Shown: positions 6,925-16,240, numbered from the stretch's first letter. The stretch: DNA of 16,605 nt from JAICTV01 sp035634055 (GCA_035634055.1 DASQDR010000074.1:1-16605); one strand, 5' to 3'. Made by a program: numbers and translations. The notes: generated from the letters alone by a model not told the origin.

Positions 6925-7665
6925 ATGAGCCACGGCCACGCACACCACGGCCAACCCGCGCACCACGCCCGCGCTGCGGCCAGCGGGGCCGCGGGGCACG
7001 GTCCCGGCGCGGCGGCGGCCGCGGTCGCGATACCGGCGTCGCTCGGGCACAACGTCCTGGTCCTGAACAAGTTCTACCAGGCCATCCGCGTCATCAACGT
7101 GCGCCGCGCCTTCACGCTGCTCTGCAAGGAGATGGCCGAGGTCGTCCACATCGAGACCGACGCCCAGGGCCAGAGCCGGTGGCAGAACTTCAACTTCGCC
7201 GACTGGACCGAACTCTCGCAACTGAAGAAAGAGTTCGAGCCCGACGAGTTCGATTGGATTCACACGGTGCGCTTCCAGATCGCGGTGCCGCGGATCATCC
7301 GCCTGCTGGGGTACGAGAAGCTCCCGCGGCAGGACGTGAAGTTCAACCGCCGCAACATCTACGCGCGCGACGGCAACAAGTGCCAGTATTGCAACAAGCG
7401 GATGCCGACCACGGAGCTGTCGCTCGACCACGTGGTCCCCAAGAGCCAGGGCGGCAAGAGCACCTGGGAAAACATCGTCTGCTGCTGCGTGAAGTGCAAC
7501 GTCAAGAAGGGCGGCCGCACGCCTGAGCAGGCGCACATGCATTTGAAAACCAAGCCGGTGAAGCCCAAGCGCTCCCCGGTGATCAACATCCGCCTGGCCG
7601 ACGAGCGGTACTGGAGCTGGAAGCAGTTCCTGGACAACGCCTACTGGTCGGTGGAGCTGAAGTGA
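6925..7665 (+). CDS. HNH endonuclease family protein
   Basis: ATG at 6925 follows AAGGG (6911-6915); the frame is open upstream but without a better start. The product has 246 residues. The first 30 or so are low-complexity and His/Ala-rich (HGHAHHGQPAHH), then a domain of about 110 residues leads into a canonical HNH nuclease: CQYC (C153/C156), DH at 168-169 in LDHVVPKSQGG, N183, and a second zinc pair C188/C191 in CCVKC. This is the stand-alone HNH type with a zinc-binding beta-beta-alpha-metal fold, common in multiple copies in planctomycete and other genomes. It has no restriction, toxin, intron or phage context here, so its target is unknown. It is a single-gene unit with its own terminator at 7699-7735. 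Confidence 0.9.
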   Translation: MSHGHAHHGQPAHHARAAASGAAGHGPGAAAAAVAIPASLGHNVLVLNKFYQAIRVINVRRAFTLLCKEMAEVVHIETDAQGQSRWQNFNFADWTELSQLKKEFEPDEFDWIHTVRFQIAVPRIIRLLGYEKLPRQDVKFNRRNIYARDGNKCQYCNKRMPTTELSLDHVVPKSQGGKSTWENIVCCCVKCNVKKGGRTPEQAHMHLKTKPVKPKRSPVINIRLADERYWSWKQFLDNAYWSVELK

Positions 7666-7698
7666 GGACCTGAGCGTCGCAGAGAGAGCGACCACGAA

Positions 7699-7735
7699 GG
7701 ACCCGCCGCGGGCAACCCGCTGCGGGTTCTTTTTT
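7699..7735 (+). terminator. Rho-independent terminator of the HNH gene
   Basis: A 14-base stem (7699-7712 with 7716-7729, one mismatch and one wobble pair) around CAA is followed by a six-T run (7730-7735). It ends 70 bases after the HNH stop codon and also separates it from the convergent stress-type gene. Confidence 0.85.
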
Positions 7736-7755
7736 GCGCGGGCGCCGATGTCGCG

Positions 7756-8139
7756 CTAGGTTCGCTCGGGGATCGGCTGCGCCGAGAAGTCCAGTTGGTG
7801 GGCGTGTTCGTCGGACGACCAATGCGTCGGATCGGCCGGCTCGTCGGCGTGGTGCGGCAGATTGAACGACGGCACGTGCCCGGCCAGCACGTTGTCGCCC
7901 CCGTCGAAGTACCCCTGCGTGTGCTGATCGAGCTGGAGCGGGTGGTGGCGGTGGAGGATCTCCAGCACGCGCGGGAGCGGGCCGTCGTTGCTGGTCACGG
8001 TGAGCAGCGTGCCGCCGACCGACTCCGCCGGCTCGCCCGTGTGCGTCTCGCTGGCGGCGAACCCGCTGCTGTTGAGCTCGGATGCCGCTTCGGTCGCCTG
8101 GCTGAACGATTCGAAGATCGCGATGAGGGTACGCGCCAT
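7756..8139 (-). CDS. Small protein with YflT/general-stress-like N-terminus
   Basis: ATG at 8139 was chosen over upstream starts because AGGAG (8146-8150) lies six bases before it. The product has 127 residues and no signal peptide. The first 70 or so follow a ferredoxin-like pattern, ARTLIAIFESFSQATEA then a GFAASETH turn and GGTLLTV, similar to the short domain found in YflT and other general stress proteins. The tail is rich in His, Asp and Pro (for example LPHHADEP and DEHAHQL), which could bind metal. Enzymatic activity is not suggested. The gene is convergent with the HNH gene and divergent from the protease gene. The family call rests on pattern only. Confidence 0.7.
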   Translation of the reverse strand: MARTLIAIFESFSQATEAASELNSSGFAASETHTGEPAESVGGTLLTVTSNDGPLPRVLEILHRHHPLQLDQHTQGYFDGGDNVLAGHVPSFNLPHHADEPADPTHWSSDEHAHQLDFSAQPIPERT

Positions 8140-8436
8140 CGACGTCTCCTTTGTTCGGTGTGAAGATAGGCAATGCAACGCCCATACCACCAGCACGCTC
8201 GCATCTTGCGACAAGCGCGGCAGACCGCTTGATCGATCGGCGCAAAATAATCTCGATTCTCTGGTAATCTGCGAAACTTCCGTCGGCTCCTGCCGTAATT
8301 CCCACGGCTGGACGCGCTGGACGCGTTAAGCTGTTGTGCCCGCCGCACCCGCGGCCACCAGGCGAGGGCGTCTCGCGCAAGACTGTGGCCGCCGGGAATA
8401 CCGGAAGCCGCCATACCACGGAATCGGGAGCTGTTG

Positions 8437-9435
8437 ATGAACCGTGTCCGTCGTCTCGCCATCGTCGCCGGCGTCGCCGCCACCCTCTGCGCGGTCGCCC
8501 CGTCGGCCCAGGCGGTCATCATCGGGCGCTCCTCGATCCGCAACACTTCCGCCCCCACCGGCACCAACTACAACAGCGGCTGGCAGTACCAGGGCAACTG
8601 GGCGGGCGGGTTCACCGGCACGCCGATCCACAAGAACTACTTCCTCACCGCCGGCCACGTCGGCGGCGGCGTCGGGGGCGCGATCTACTACGCCGGCCAG
8701 AACTACACCACCACCGCCGTCTACGACGATCCGAACACCGACCTGCGGCTGTACAAGATCAGCGGATCGTTCCCCACCTGGGCGCCGATCTACACCGGCA
8801 CGAGCGAGACCGCCAAGCGCGGGATGATCTTCGGGCGCGGCACCGGGCGCGGCAGCGAGGTCAAGGTTGGCACCGCCCTCAAGGGCTGGAAGTGGGGAAC
8901 CGGCGACGGCCGCCGAAGCTGGGGCGAGAACAACGTCGCCGGCACCGTCGAGGGCGGCGCCGGCATGGGGCAGCTCCTGCGGTTCACCTTCAACAAGCCC
9001 GGCTCCAGCGGATCGCTCTACAACGAAGGGGCGCTCTCCACCGGCGACTCCGGCGGCGGCGTCTTCATCAACGACGCCGGCAAGTGGAAGCTGGCCGGCA
9101 TCAACTATCTCGTCGAGGGCCCGTTCAGCCTGACCGGCACCACCGGATCCGGCTTCAACGCCAGCCCGTTCGACAAGGGCGGCCTTTATCAGGGCGGCGA
9201 CGGCAAGTGGAAGTTTAACGCCGACAGCTCCGCCGACCTCAACGGCCAGTGGTACGCCACCCGCGTGAGCAGCCGGCAGGCGTGGATCAAGTCCATCACC
9301 GGGACGATCACGACGTCGTCGGCGCCGATGACCAGCCTGACCGGGACCGTTGCGGTCCCCGAACCCGCCAGCGCCGGGCTCCTGGCGATCGGCGCCTCAA
9401 TGCTCCTGCGCCGCCGCCGCCGCCGCCGCGCGTGA
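8437..9435 (+). CDS. Secreted trypsin-like serine protease with PEP-CTERM sorting signal
   Basis: ATG at 8437 follows GGGAG (8426-8430); a TTG one codon earlier is less likely. The 332-residue product has a signal peptide (1-26, SAQA before the cut). It then shows the S1-family triad in order: H74 in TAGHV, D102 in NTDLRLYKI and S205 in STGDSGGGVF. The C-terminus (307-332) is a PEP-CTERM signal: VPEP, one hydrophobic helix (SAGLLAIGASMLL) and a run of seven arginines. Such tails are recognised by exosortase, which removes them after membrane insertion, so the protease should end up at the cell surface or in an extracellular matrix. No exosortase is encoded in the window. The middle is Gly-rich and aromatic. 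Substrate unknown. Confidence 0.9.
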   Translation: MNRVRRLAIVAGVAATLCAVAPSAQAVIIGRSSIRNTSAPTGTNYNSGWQYQGNWAGGFTGTPIHKNYFLTAGHVGGGVGGAIYYAGQNYTTTAVYDDPNTDLRLYKISGSFPTWAPIYTGTSETAKRGMIFGRGTGRGSEVKVGTALKGWKWGTGDGRRSWGENNVAGTVEGGAGMGQLLRFTFNKPGSSGSLYNEGALSTGDSGGGVFINDAGKWKLAGINYLVEGPFSLTGTTGSGFNASPFDKGGLYQGGDGKWKFNADSSADLNGQWYATRVSSRQAWIKSITGTITTSSAPMTSLTGTVAVPEPASAGLLAIGASMLLRRRRRRRA

Positions 9436-9564
9436 GGCACGCGGGCGGATCGTCGTAATACTTCGCAGCCCCACACGTCCCGCCAACCGCTCACGACGCC
9501 GCCGTACCGTGACGCCCCGCCTGCCGCGTACGCTGTCGTGCCGCCAAAAGCGTGATTGCGTAGA

Positions 9565-9657
9565 GTTGTCATCCCGAAGCGTACTCGCGAGGGATCTCGG
9601 GCAGGTGACTCGCTCTCCGTCGCGAGATCCCTCGCAAGTACGCTTCGGGATGACAAC
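9565..9657. repeat. Long palindromic intergenic element, copy 2
   Basis: Left arm 9565-9599 and right arm 9623-9657 are 35 bases each and complementary except at one position (C versus T, which still allows a G-U pair), around a 23-base loop. Arm ends read GTTGTCATCC/GGATGACAAC. It shares its arm wording with the copy at 5031-5117 and, like it, lies between the 3' ends of convergent genes. Confidence 0.88.
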
Positions 9658-9670
9658 GCGTCACGAGATG

Positions 9671-10369
9671 TCACGCACGACGTGCCCGCCGCCGAGGCGG
9701 CGGGCGCGCGGCGCGATCGTGGGCGCGCGGCTGCCCGACCTTCTCCATCCCGCGCCACAGATACCACGTGGCGATCGACCGCCACGGGCGGAAGATGTCG
9801 CCCATCGGCACCAGCGCTTTCGCCGCCGGCATCTCCTCCAGCCCGAGCACGATCTGCGCGCCCTTGCGCAGCCCGAGGTCGTCCACCGGCCAGACGTCGG
9901 GGCGGTTGAGGGTGAAGATCAGGAACATCTCGGCGGTCCACCGGCCGATGCCGTTGACTCGCACCAGCGCGTCGATCACCTCTTCATCGCCCATCGTCGC
10001 GAGCCGGCGCGTCGGGATCCGGTTGGTGGCGAAGTGCTCCGCGAGGTCGCGCACGTACGCCTGCTTCTGCCGCGAGAGCCCGACGCCGCGCAGCGCCTCC
10101 GGGTCGCCGTCGAGCACTTGCAGCACGAGCCGCGGCGTCGGGCGGCGCGAGGGGAACAAGTCGCGGAACCGTCCGAACAGCGAGGCGGCGGCGGCGGTGG
10201 AAATCTGCTGGGAGTAGATGGACTTGCAAAGCACGACGAAGTAATCGCGCCGCGGCGCGAGCGTGCACGGGCCGACCAGGTCGATCGCCCGCCTCATGCC
10301 GGGGTGCGCCGCGCGGAGGAAGCGCACCGCCTCGCCCCAGTTGCTTTTGGAATCCTGCGCGAACCACAT
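9671..10369 (-). CDS. AlkA-type DNA-3-methyladenine glycosylase (HhH-GPD)
   Basis: The product has 232 residues and excises alkylated bases in base-excision repair. It shows the HhH-GPD superfamily order: IYSQQIST helix (51-58), GLSRQKQAYVRDLA (97-110), helix-hairpin-helix VNGIGRWTAEMF (138-149), and catalytic aspartate in PVDDLG (D163/D164, the second Asp by comparison with E. coli AlkA). It lacks the N-terminal TATA-box-like domain of E. coli AlkA and resembles the short AlkA forms. No FeS cysteine cluster is present, so it is not an Nth/MutY type. The C-terminal tail is arginine/proline-rich and is encoded by a perfect 10-base inverted repeat (9684-9705). The start at 10369 follows a -10 box by seven bases, which suggests a leaderless message. 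Confidence 0.9.
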   Translation of the reverse strand: MWFAQDSKSNWGEAVRFLRAAHPGMRRAIDLVGPCTLAPRRDYFVVLCKSIYSQQISTAAAASLFGRFRDLFPSRRPTPRLVLQVLDGDPEALRGVGLSRQKQAYVRDLAEHFATNRIPTRRLATMGDEEVIDALVRVNGIGRWTAEMFLIFTLNRPDVWPVDDLGLRKGAQIVLGLEEMPAAKALVPMGDIFRPWRSIATWYLWRGMEKVGQPRAHDRAARPPPRRRARRA

Positions 10370-10376
10370 GGCCGCG

Positions 10377-10382
10377 ATTGTA
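10377..10382 (-). promoter_or_regulatory. -10 box of the glycosylase gene, leaderless arrangement
   Basis: On the minus strand TACAAT is followed by seven bases and then the ATG at 10369. Since transcription normally begins about seven bases after the -10 box, the message should start at the A of the start codon. No Shine-Dalgarno is present. The -35 box is not clear. Confidence 0.5.
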
Positions 10383-10424
10383 GCGGCGATATTGCAGGGT
10401 CCGGCATTGTGGGGCAGCGGGCGC

Positions 10425-10453
10425 TGGCGGTGCGGGAGGTTCCCAAATACAAT
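10425..10453 (+). promoter_or_regulatory. Promoter of the duplicated-motif protein gene
   Basis: TACAAT (10448-10453) with a weak -35 (TGGCGG at 10425-10430, 17-base spacer). It gives an untranslated leader of about 32 bases that contains the AAGGA ribosome-binding site at 10480-10484. Confidence 0.45.
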
Positions 10454-10491
10454 GGCGTGCTTCCGGCCGTTTAACCTCGAAGGAAAACCTT

Positions 10492-10971
10492 ATGCGCGTG
10501 CCGCTGAAGCTCAGCTCTATCGAACAGGAACACCTCCAGGAGTTGTACGACTCGGCGGGGGTGGCGCGCGACGAGCTGCCCTACTCCGAGAAGTTCGACC
10601 AGCTCTGCGCCGACTTCCAGAACCGAGCGTTCAAGAACGCCGAGAAGGAACAGGTCTTCGGCGCCATCCTCAAGTACGTCCGCAGCAGCAGCAACTCCGC
10701 CAGCGGCGACGTGCTGGAGAGCCGGCTGTCCGAGGAGCAGGTCAAGCAGGTCAAGATCCTGCTCCCCCGCCACGCCAAGGGCGGCAAGGTGCTGCCGTAC
10801 AGCGAGGAGTTCGATGCGGCTCGCAAGGAGTTCGCCAAGCACAGCGGCGTGGAGCTGACCGAGCAGGAATTCTGGCAGGCGATCCAGAAGTCGTCGGGCC
10901 CGAAGCGTCAACCCCCGCCCCGCCGCAAGGCCGCCGCGAAGGTGGAGGAAGTCGAAGAGGACGGCGAATAG
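10492..10971 (+). CDS. Unknown protein with two related halves
   Basis: The start is supported by AAGGA (10480-10484) seven bases upstream. The product has 159 residues, is soluble, strongly charged and probably helical, and I do not recognise its family. It shows an internal duplication: LPYSEKFD (29-36) followed by CADFQNRAFKNAEKEQVFGAI, and LPYSEEFD (101-108) followed by RKEFAKHSGVELTEQEFWQAI, with a period of 72 residues. Each half runs as a helix, a short loop, the LPYSExFD motif, then two helices. The last 20 residues are Lys/Arg/Pro- then Glu-rich (PPPRRKAAAK, VEEVEEDGE), typical of a disordered tail. It stands alone between the divergent glycosylase gene and the reductase, which has its own promoter. 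Confidence 0.8.
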   Translation: MRVPLKLSSIEQEHLQELYDSAGVARDELPYSEKFDQLCADFQNRAFKNAEKEQVFGAILKYVRSSSNSASGDVLESRLSEEQVKQVKILLPRHAKGGKVLPYSEEFDAARKEFAKHSGVELTEQEFWQAIQKSSGPKRQPPPRRKAAAKVEEVEEDGE

Positions 10972-11119
10972 CCGGGCACGCAGGGCGGCGGACGGACGTC
11001 GCGCGCCGGTCGCGCCTCCGTGGCATGCGCCGCCCGGGCGATGTCCACCATCGACCCACGCAAAGCGCGCCCGCGCGCGACCGCGCCGCCAGCATCAAGC
11101 GACGGCTTTCGGAATCCGG

Positions 11120-11148
11120 TTGACACTGGTTTCCCCAACTCCTATAGG
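11120..11148 (+). promoter_or_regulatory. Strong sigma70-type promoter of the nitrite/sulfite reductase
   Basis: A perfect TTGACA (11120-11125), a 17-base spacer and TATAGG (11143-11148, four of six). Predicted start is near 11155, leaving a leader of about 75 bases with a small hairpin (GTGCG-4-CGCAC near 11171-11184) before the ribosome-binding site. Confidence 0.7.
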
Positions 11149-11230
11149 TAAGTAGGAAATTGCGCCCGCCGTGCGTTCCCGCACGCCGCGAGGTCGTGTC
11201 GTCACCCGCGATAGAGGAAGTGGTCGTCCC

Positions 11231-13513
<2,283 letters not shown>

Positions 13514-13537
13514 GGCGGCCGGTGCCTGATGTGGGTT

Positions 13538-13665
13538 GCTCGTTACTCGTTAGATGTTGCCCGTTTCCGCAAAGCCCAGCTCCCGCGCGTGCCTCCCACT
13601 AACCACTAGCCACTGACCACTAGCCGCTCTTCCCTGCCAACTGACAACTAACAACTGGCAACTCT
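13538..13665. repeat. Heptanucleotide tandem repeats
   Basis: From 13596 to 13665 ten 7-base units run in unbroken phase: CCACTAA, CCACTAG, CCACTGA, CCACTAG, two degenerate units, then CAACTGA, CAACTAA, CAACTGG, CAACTCT. The consensus is CMACTRR. A second, differently phased set (GCTCGTT, ACTCGTT, AGATGTT, GCCCGTT at 13538-13565) precedes it. Heptamer arrays of this type (STRR) are described in cyanobacteria; their role is unknown. They fill the gap between the reductase and its companion gene. Confidence 0.8.
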
Positions 13666-13675
13666 TCCCCCACCC

Positions 13676-14278
13676 ATGACCCACAAAGTCCACGTCAAGT
13701 TCTACGCCGCCGACGCCTCCGGCGTCTCCCACCACGACTTCGTCCCCGTGCTGCACACGTGGATCCAGTCGCGCGCGGTGGCGGATCACGTGCTGATCGA
13801 CGTGAACGATTACTCGCACGTCCACAACGGCCCCGGCACGCTGCTGGTCGCGCACGAGGCGAACTTTTACCTCGACACGCTCGACGGGTTCCTTGGCCTG
13901 AGCTACTCGCGCAAGCAGCCGCTCGCCGACGGCGGCGCGTCGTTCGCGGACAACCTTCGCTACGCCTTCGCCGCCGCCCTGGAAGCGTGCCAGCGGCTGG
14001 AACAAGACCCAAGCCTCGCCGGCCGGCTCAAGTTCCGCACCGACGAGGCCACCGTGAAGCTCAACGACCGCCTGGCCGCCCCCAACACCGCCGAGACCTT
14101 CCAGCAGGTCCGCCCCGAGCTCGATCGCGTCGCCGCCCAGCTCTGGCCCGGCGCCACCGTCGACATCGAACACTACCCCGGCGAGCTCGCCCTCTTCGAG
14201 GCCCGCCTCCGCAGCAGCGACCCCGCCGACGTCGCCACCCTCCTCTCCCGCATTGCCACCCCCGCCGCGTCCCGCTAG
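13676..14278 (+). CDS. Unknown protein encoded next to the siroheme reductase
   Basis: The 200-residue product begins at an ATG without a ribosome-binding site; no earlier in-frame start fits. It has no signal peptide or membrane helix. Conserved-looking blocks are FVPVLHTWIQSRAV (22-35), DVNDYSHVHNGPGTLLVAHEANFYLD (42-67, rich in Asp, His and Gly) and VKLNDRLAAPNT (about 127-138). The Asp/His-rich stretch could bind metal, but I recognise no enzyme. It lies in the same direction 162 bases after the reductase stop. I recall similar proteins next to nitrite/sulfite reductases elsewhere, which would suggest an accessory role, but I cannot verify this here. Function unassigned. Confidence 0.8.
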   Translation: MTHKVHVKFYAADASGVSHHDFVPVLHTWIQSRAVADHVLIDVNDYSHVHNGPGTLLVAHEANFYLDTLDGFLGLSYSRKQPLADGGASFADNLRYAFAAALEACQRLEQDPSLAGRLKFRTDEATVKLNDRLAAPNTAETFQQVRPELDRVAAQLWPGATVDIEHYPGELALFEARLRSSDPADVATLLSRIATPAASR

Positions 14279-14290
14279 CGCCGCGCAGCT

Positions 14291-14407
14291 CCGGTCCGAC
14301 GACAACCGGTCCGACGACAACCGGGATCGACGACAACGAGGACCGACGGCGACAGCGGGACAAACGACGACCGCGGGCCGACGACAAGCGCGGGACCGAC
14401 GACCACA
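14291..14407. repeat. 15-base tandem repeat, decaying rightward
   Basis: CCGGTCCGACGACAA occurs twice exactly (14291-14305, 14306-14320), then once with changes and one extra base (14321-14336), followed by several more degenerate CGGGACCGACGACNA-like copies to about 14407. It starts about a dozen bases after the stop codon of the upstream gene. Confidence 0.75.
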
Positions 14408-14475
14408 CGAGCCCCTGACATCGCGACTTGCGGCATGACACCCTCTTCAGCGCTGCCCAGCGGTGTCACGTGGGT

Positions 14476-14583
14476 CCACCGGTGCCCACCGGTGCACCAT
14501 CACTGCCCCACGCCCGCCTCATCGCCGCCTCATCGCCGCCTCATCGGTGCCCATCGGTGCCCCATCGGTGCCCCATCGGTGGC
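14476..14583. repeat. 10/11-base tandem repeat
   Basis: CCACCGGTGC occurs twice exactly (14476-14495). After a degenerate part, CCGCCTCATCG occurs three times exactly (14514-14546), then GTGCCCATCG once and GTGCCCCATCG twice (14547-14578). The sub-arrays share the core CCAYCGGTGC/CATCG and look like one array that has diverged. Confidence 0.8.
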
Positions 14584-14638
14584 TAATCCCACCCTCGATT
14601 CGACAATCCCCCCCCGCCCCACAACAATCCTGCGACCG

Positions 14639-15688
14639 ATGAACATCGGCCCGATCCAGCTTTCCGCCCCTTTCTGCCAGGCCGGCCTCGCCGGGTACAG
14701 CGACCGCGCCATGCGCCTTGTCGCGCGCCGGCGCGGTTGCCCCTACGCCGTCACCGAGGCGCTGCTCGACACGATCCTGGTCAACGGAGGCGAGGGGCTC
14801 AGGCGCTCGATCGACATCAGCGACGAGGACCACCCCGTTGCCGGCCAGATCATCGGCGCCGAGCCGGAGACGATGGCCCGCGCCGCGCAGCTCCTCCACC
14901 GCGCGGGCTACGACGCGATCGACCTGAACTTCGCCTGCCCGGTGAAGAAGATCAAGAACAAGGCGCGCGGCGGCCACATGCTCATCGACGTCCCGCGCGC
15001 CGTCTCGATCGTCAAGGCGGTGCGCGACGCGCTGCCCCCGAGCGCGACGACAACCGTCAGCCTCCGCCGCGGCTTCGACGACTCCGACGAATCGCTCGAC
15101 CGCTTCCACCAGATCATGGAGACGATCTGGTCGCACGGCTACGCCGCCGTCCGCGTCCACGCGCGCACGGTCGAGCAGAAGTACCTCGGGCAGAGCCGCT
15201 GGGACTTCCTCGCCCGCATCAAGCGCACCTGGCCGGATAAGACGATCCTCGGCAGCGGCGACGTCTTCACCGCCGAGGACGTCGTGCGGATGCTGAGCGA
15301 GACCGGCGTCGACCTCGTCTGGATCGCCCGCGGCGCGATCGGCAACCCGTGGATCTTCACCCACGCCGCGCAACTGCTCCGCGGCGAAGCGATCGCCCCA
15401 CCGACCATCCACGAGCAGCGCGACGCGCTGGCCGAGCATTTTTCCATCGCCATGCAGATCCACGGTGAGCAACTCGCCGGGCGGCGCATGCGCAAGATGG
15501 GGATGAAGTACAGCCGCTTCCACCCCGACGCCGCGGCGGTGAAGCAGAAGTTCATCGACGTCCGCGGCCTGCGCGACTGGACCGCCGTGCTCGACCAACA
15601 CTACGCCACCGACGCCCCCGGAGTCTGGCCCGCCCCCAACGCGGCGGACGAGGTGAACCAGGACCTGCAAAGCTGTGACGCCAGCTAA
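14639..15688 (+). CDS. tRNA-dihydrouridine synthase (Dus family)
   Basis: This flavin enzyme reduces uridine to dihydrouridine in the D-loop of tRNA. The 349-residue product has the TIM-barrel Dus pattern: N-terminal QAGLAGYSDRAMR (14-26; usually APMAGVTD), DLNFACPVKKI with catalytic cysteine C100 and N97, VHARTVEQKY (173-182), GSGDVF (205-210) and the FMN-phosphate loop RGAIGNPWIF (231-240). Length and order fit DusB/DusC-like proteins. The region before the start is open for 68 codons, but that part is the tandem-repeat stretch, so the ATG at 14639, where homology begins, is chosen. Unusual details are GHMLIDVPR instead of the common GGALL, and SLRRGFDD instead of KxRxG. The specific target uridine cannot be told. 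Confidence 0.92.
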   Translation: MNIGPIQLSAPFCQAGLAGYSDRAMRLVARRRGCPYAVTEALLDTILVNGGEGLRRSIDISDEDHPVAGQIIGAEPETMARAAQLLHRAGYDAIDLNFACPVKKIKNKARGGHMLIDVPRAVSIVKAVRDALPPSATTTVSLRRGFDDSDESLDRFHQIMETIWSHGYAAVRVHARTVEQKYLGQSRWDFLARIKRTWPDKTILGSGDVFTAEDVVRMLSETGVDLVWIARGAIGNPWIFTHAAQLLRGEAIAPPTIHEQRDALAEHFSIAMQIHGEQLAGRRMRKMGMKYSRFHPDAAAVKQKFIDVRGLRDWTAVLDQHYATDAPGVWPAPNAADEVNQDLQSCDAS

Positions 15689-15739
15689 CGCACCGCGCGC
15701 GATGCTCCATCCGCTGCGCCGTCCAGCTCTTTCCGACCC

Positions 15740-16009
15740 ATGCACTCCAAAGAACCGCCGAGAAACCGCCTGGCGAAAGTGCTGCCCGAGGAGTGGCGCA
15801 AGCAGCTCGTCGCAGCCGGAGCGCCCAAGCGCAAGTACACCGCGGTGCTGCGCGCCACCCTCGTCGGCGGGCGGGTGATTGAGGACCTGATCGTCGAGGA
15901 GGGCTGGATCATCGCCACCGGCCGCGAGGGGTTGCGCGGCACCTTCGAGCAACGCATCGACTTCGACCCGCGGCAGATCACCGCCATCGAGATCAAGCAG
16001 GTGATTTGA
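15740..16009 (+). CDS. Small unknown protein
   Basis: The 89-residue product comes from the ATG at 15740, with no clear ribosome-binding site, 51 bases after the dihydrouridine synthase stop and in the same direction. I do not recognise it. The pattern is a short basic helix (NRLAKVLPEEWRKQLVAAGA) followed by what look like four or five beta strands (YTAVLRATL, GRVIEDLIVEEGWIIATG, TAIEIKQVI), with no cysteines. This would suit a small beta-sheet domain. Good codon composition and a sensible amphipathic pattern make it a likely real gene; function unknown. Confidence 0.7.
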   Translation: MHSKEPPRNRLAKVLPEEWRKQLVAAGAPKRKYTAVLRATLVGGRVIEDLIVEEGWIIATGREGLRGTFEQRIDFDPRQITAIEIKQVI

Positions 16010-16145
16010 CGCGGCCCCCACGCGGCCCACCGGCGGCGCGCCGCGCCGGAGCCATGGCTTTTCGCACCCACCGAAAACTTTCCCGCCGCAATCCCCGCCG
16101 GCCGTTGCTAAGTTGCCGGTCGGACGCGGAACAAAGATCCGCATC

Positions 16146-16192
16146 CTCCCTCTCCCGGTACACGCGGAGGAGGGAGTGACGCTCTTTGACAA
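16146..16192 (+). promoter_or_regulatory. Hairpin followed by boxA-like motif
   Basis: CTCCCTC (16146-16152) pairs with GAGGGAG (16170-16176), extended inside by TCC/GGA. Five bases after the stem comes GCTCTTTGACAA (16181-16192). These 12 bases equal the core of the boxA motif seen on the minus strand at 130-142, yet no rRNA gene is present on this side. Confidence 0.5.
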
Positions 16193-16240
16193 CCAAACGC
16201 TTTCCCCGCGGAAGCCGCCGGACGCGCAACATGAAAACGT

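Larger units (their letters stand above)
14279..14638. other. Repeat-filled intergenic stretch
   Basis: There is no gene. Two unrelated tandem arrays dominate (14291-14407 and 14476-14583). The last 20 bases before the next gene carry AACAAT (14623-14628), ten bases before the ATG of the dihydrouridine synthase, a possible weak -10 box of a near-leaderless message. Confidence 0.6.

Noticed and set aside
5031..9657. Composite transposon bounded by the two palindromes
   Set aside because: The 4.5 kb between them carries ordinary chromosomal genes, no transposase and no visible target duplications. Two independent insertions are simpler.
9684..9705. Perfect 10-base inverted repeat as terminator of the glycosylase gene
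   Set aside because: It lies inside the coding region before the stop codon and has no T-run in either direction. It is more likely a result of Arg/Pro codons.
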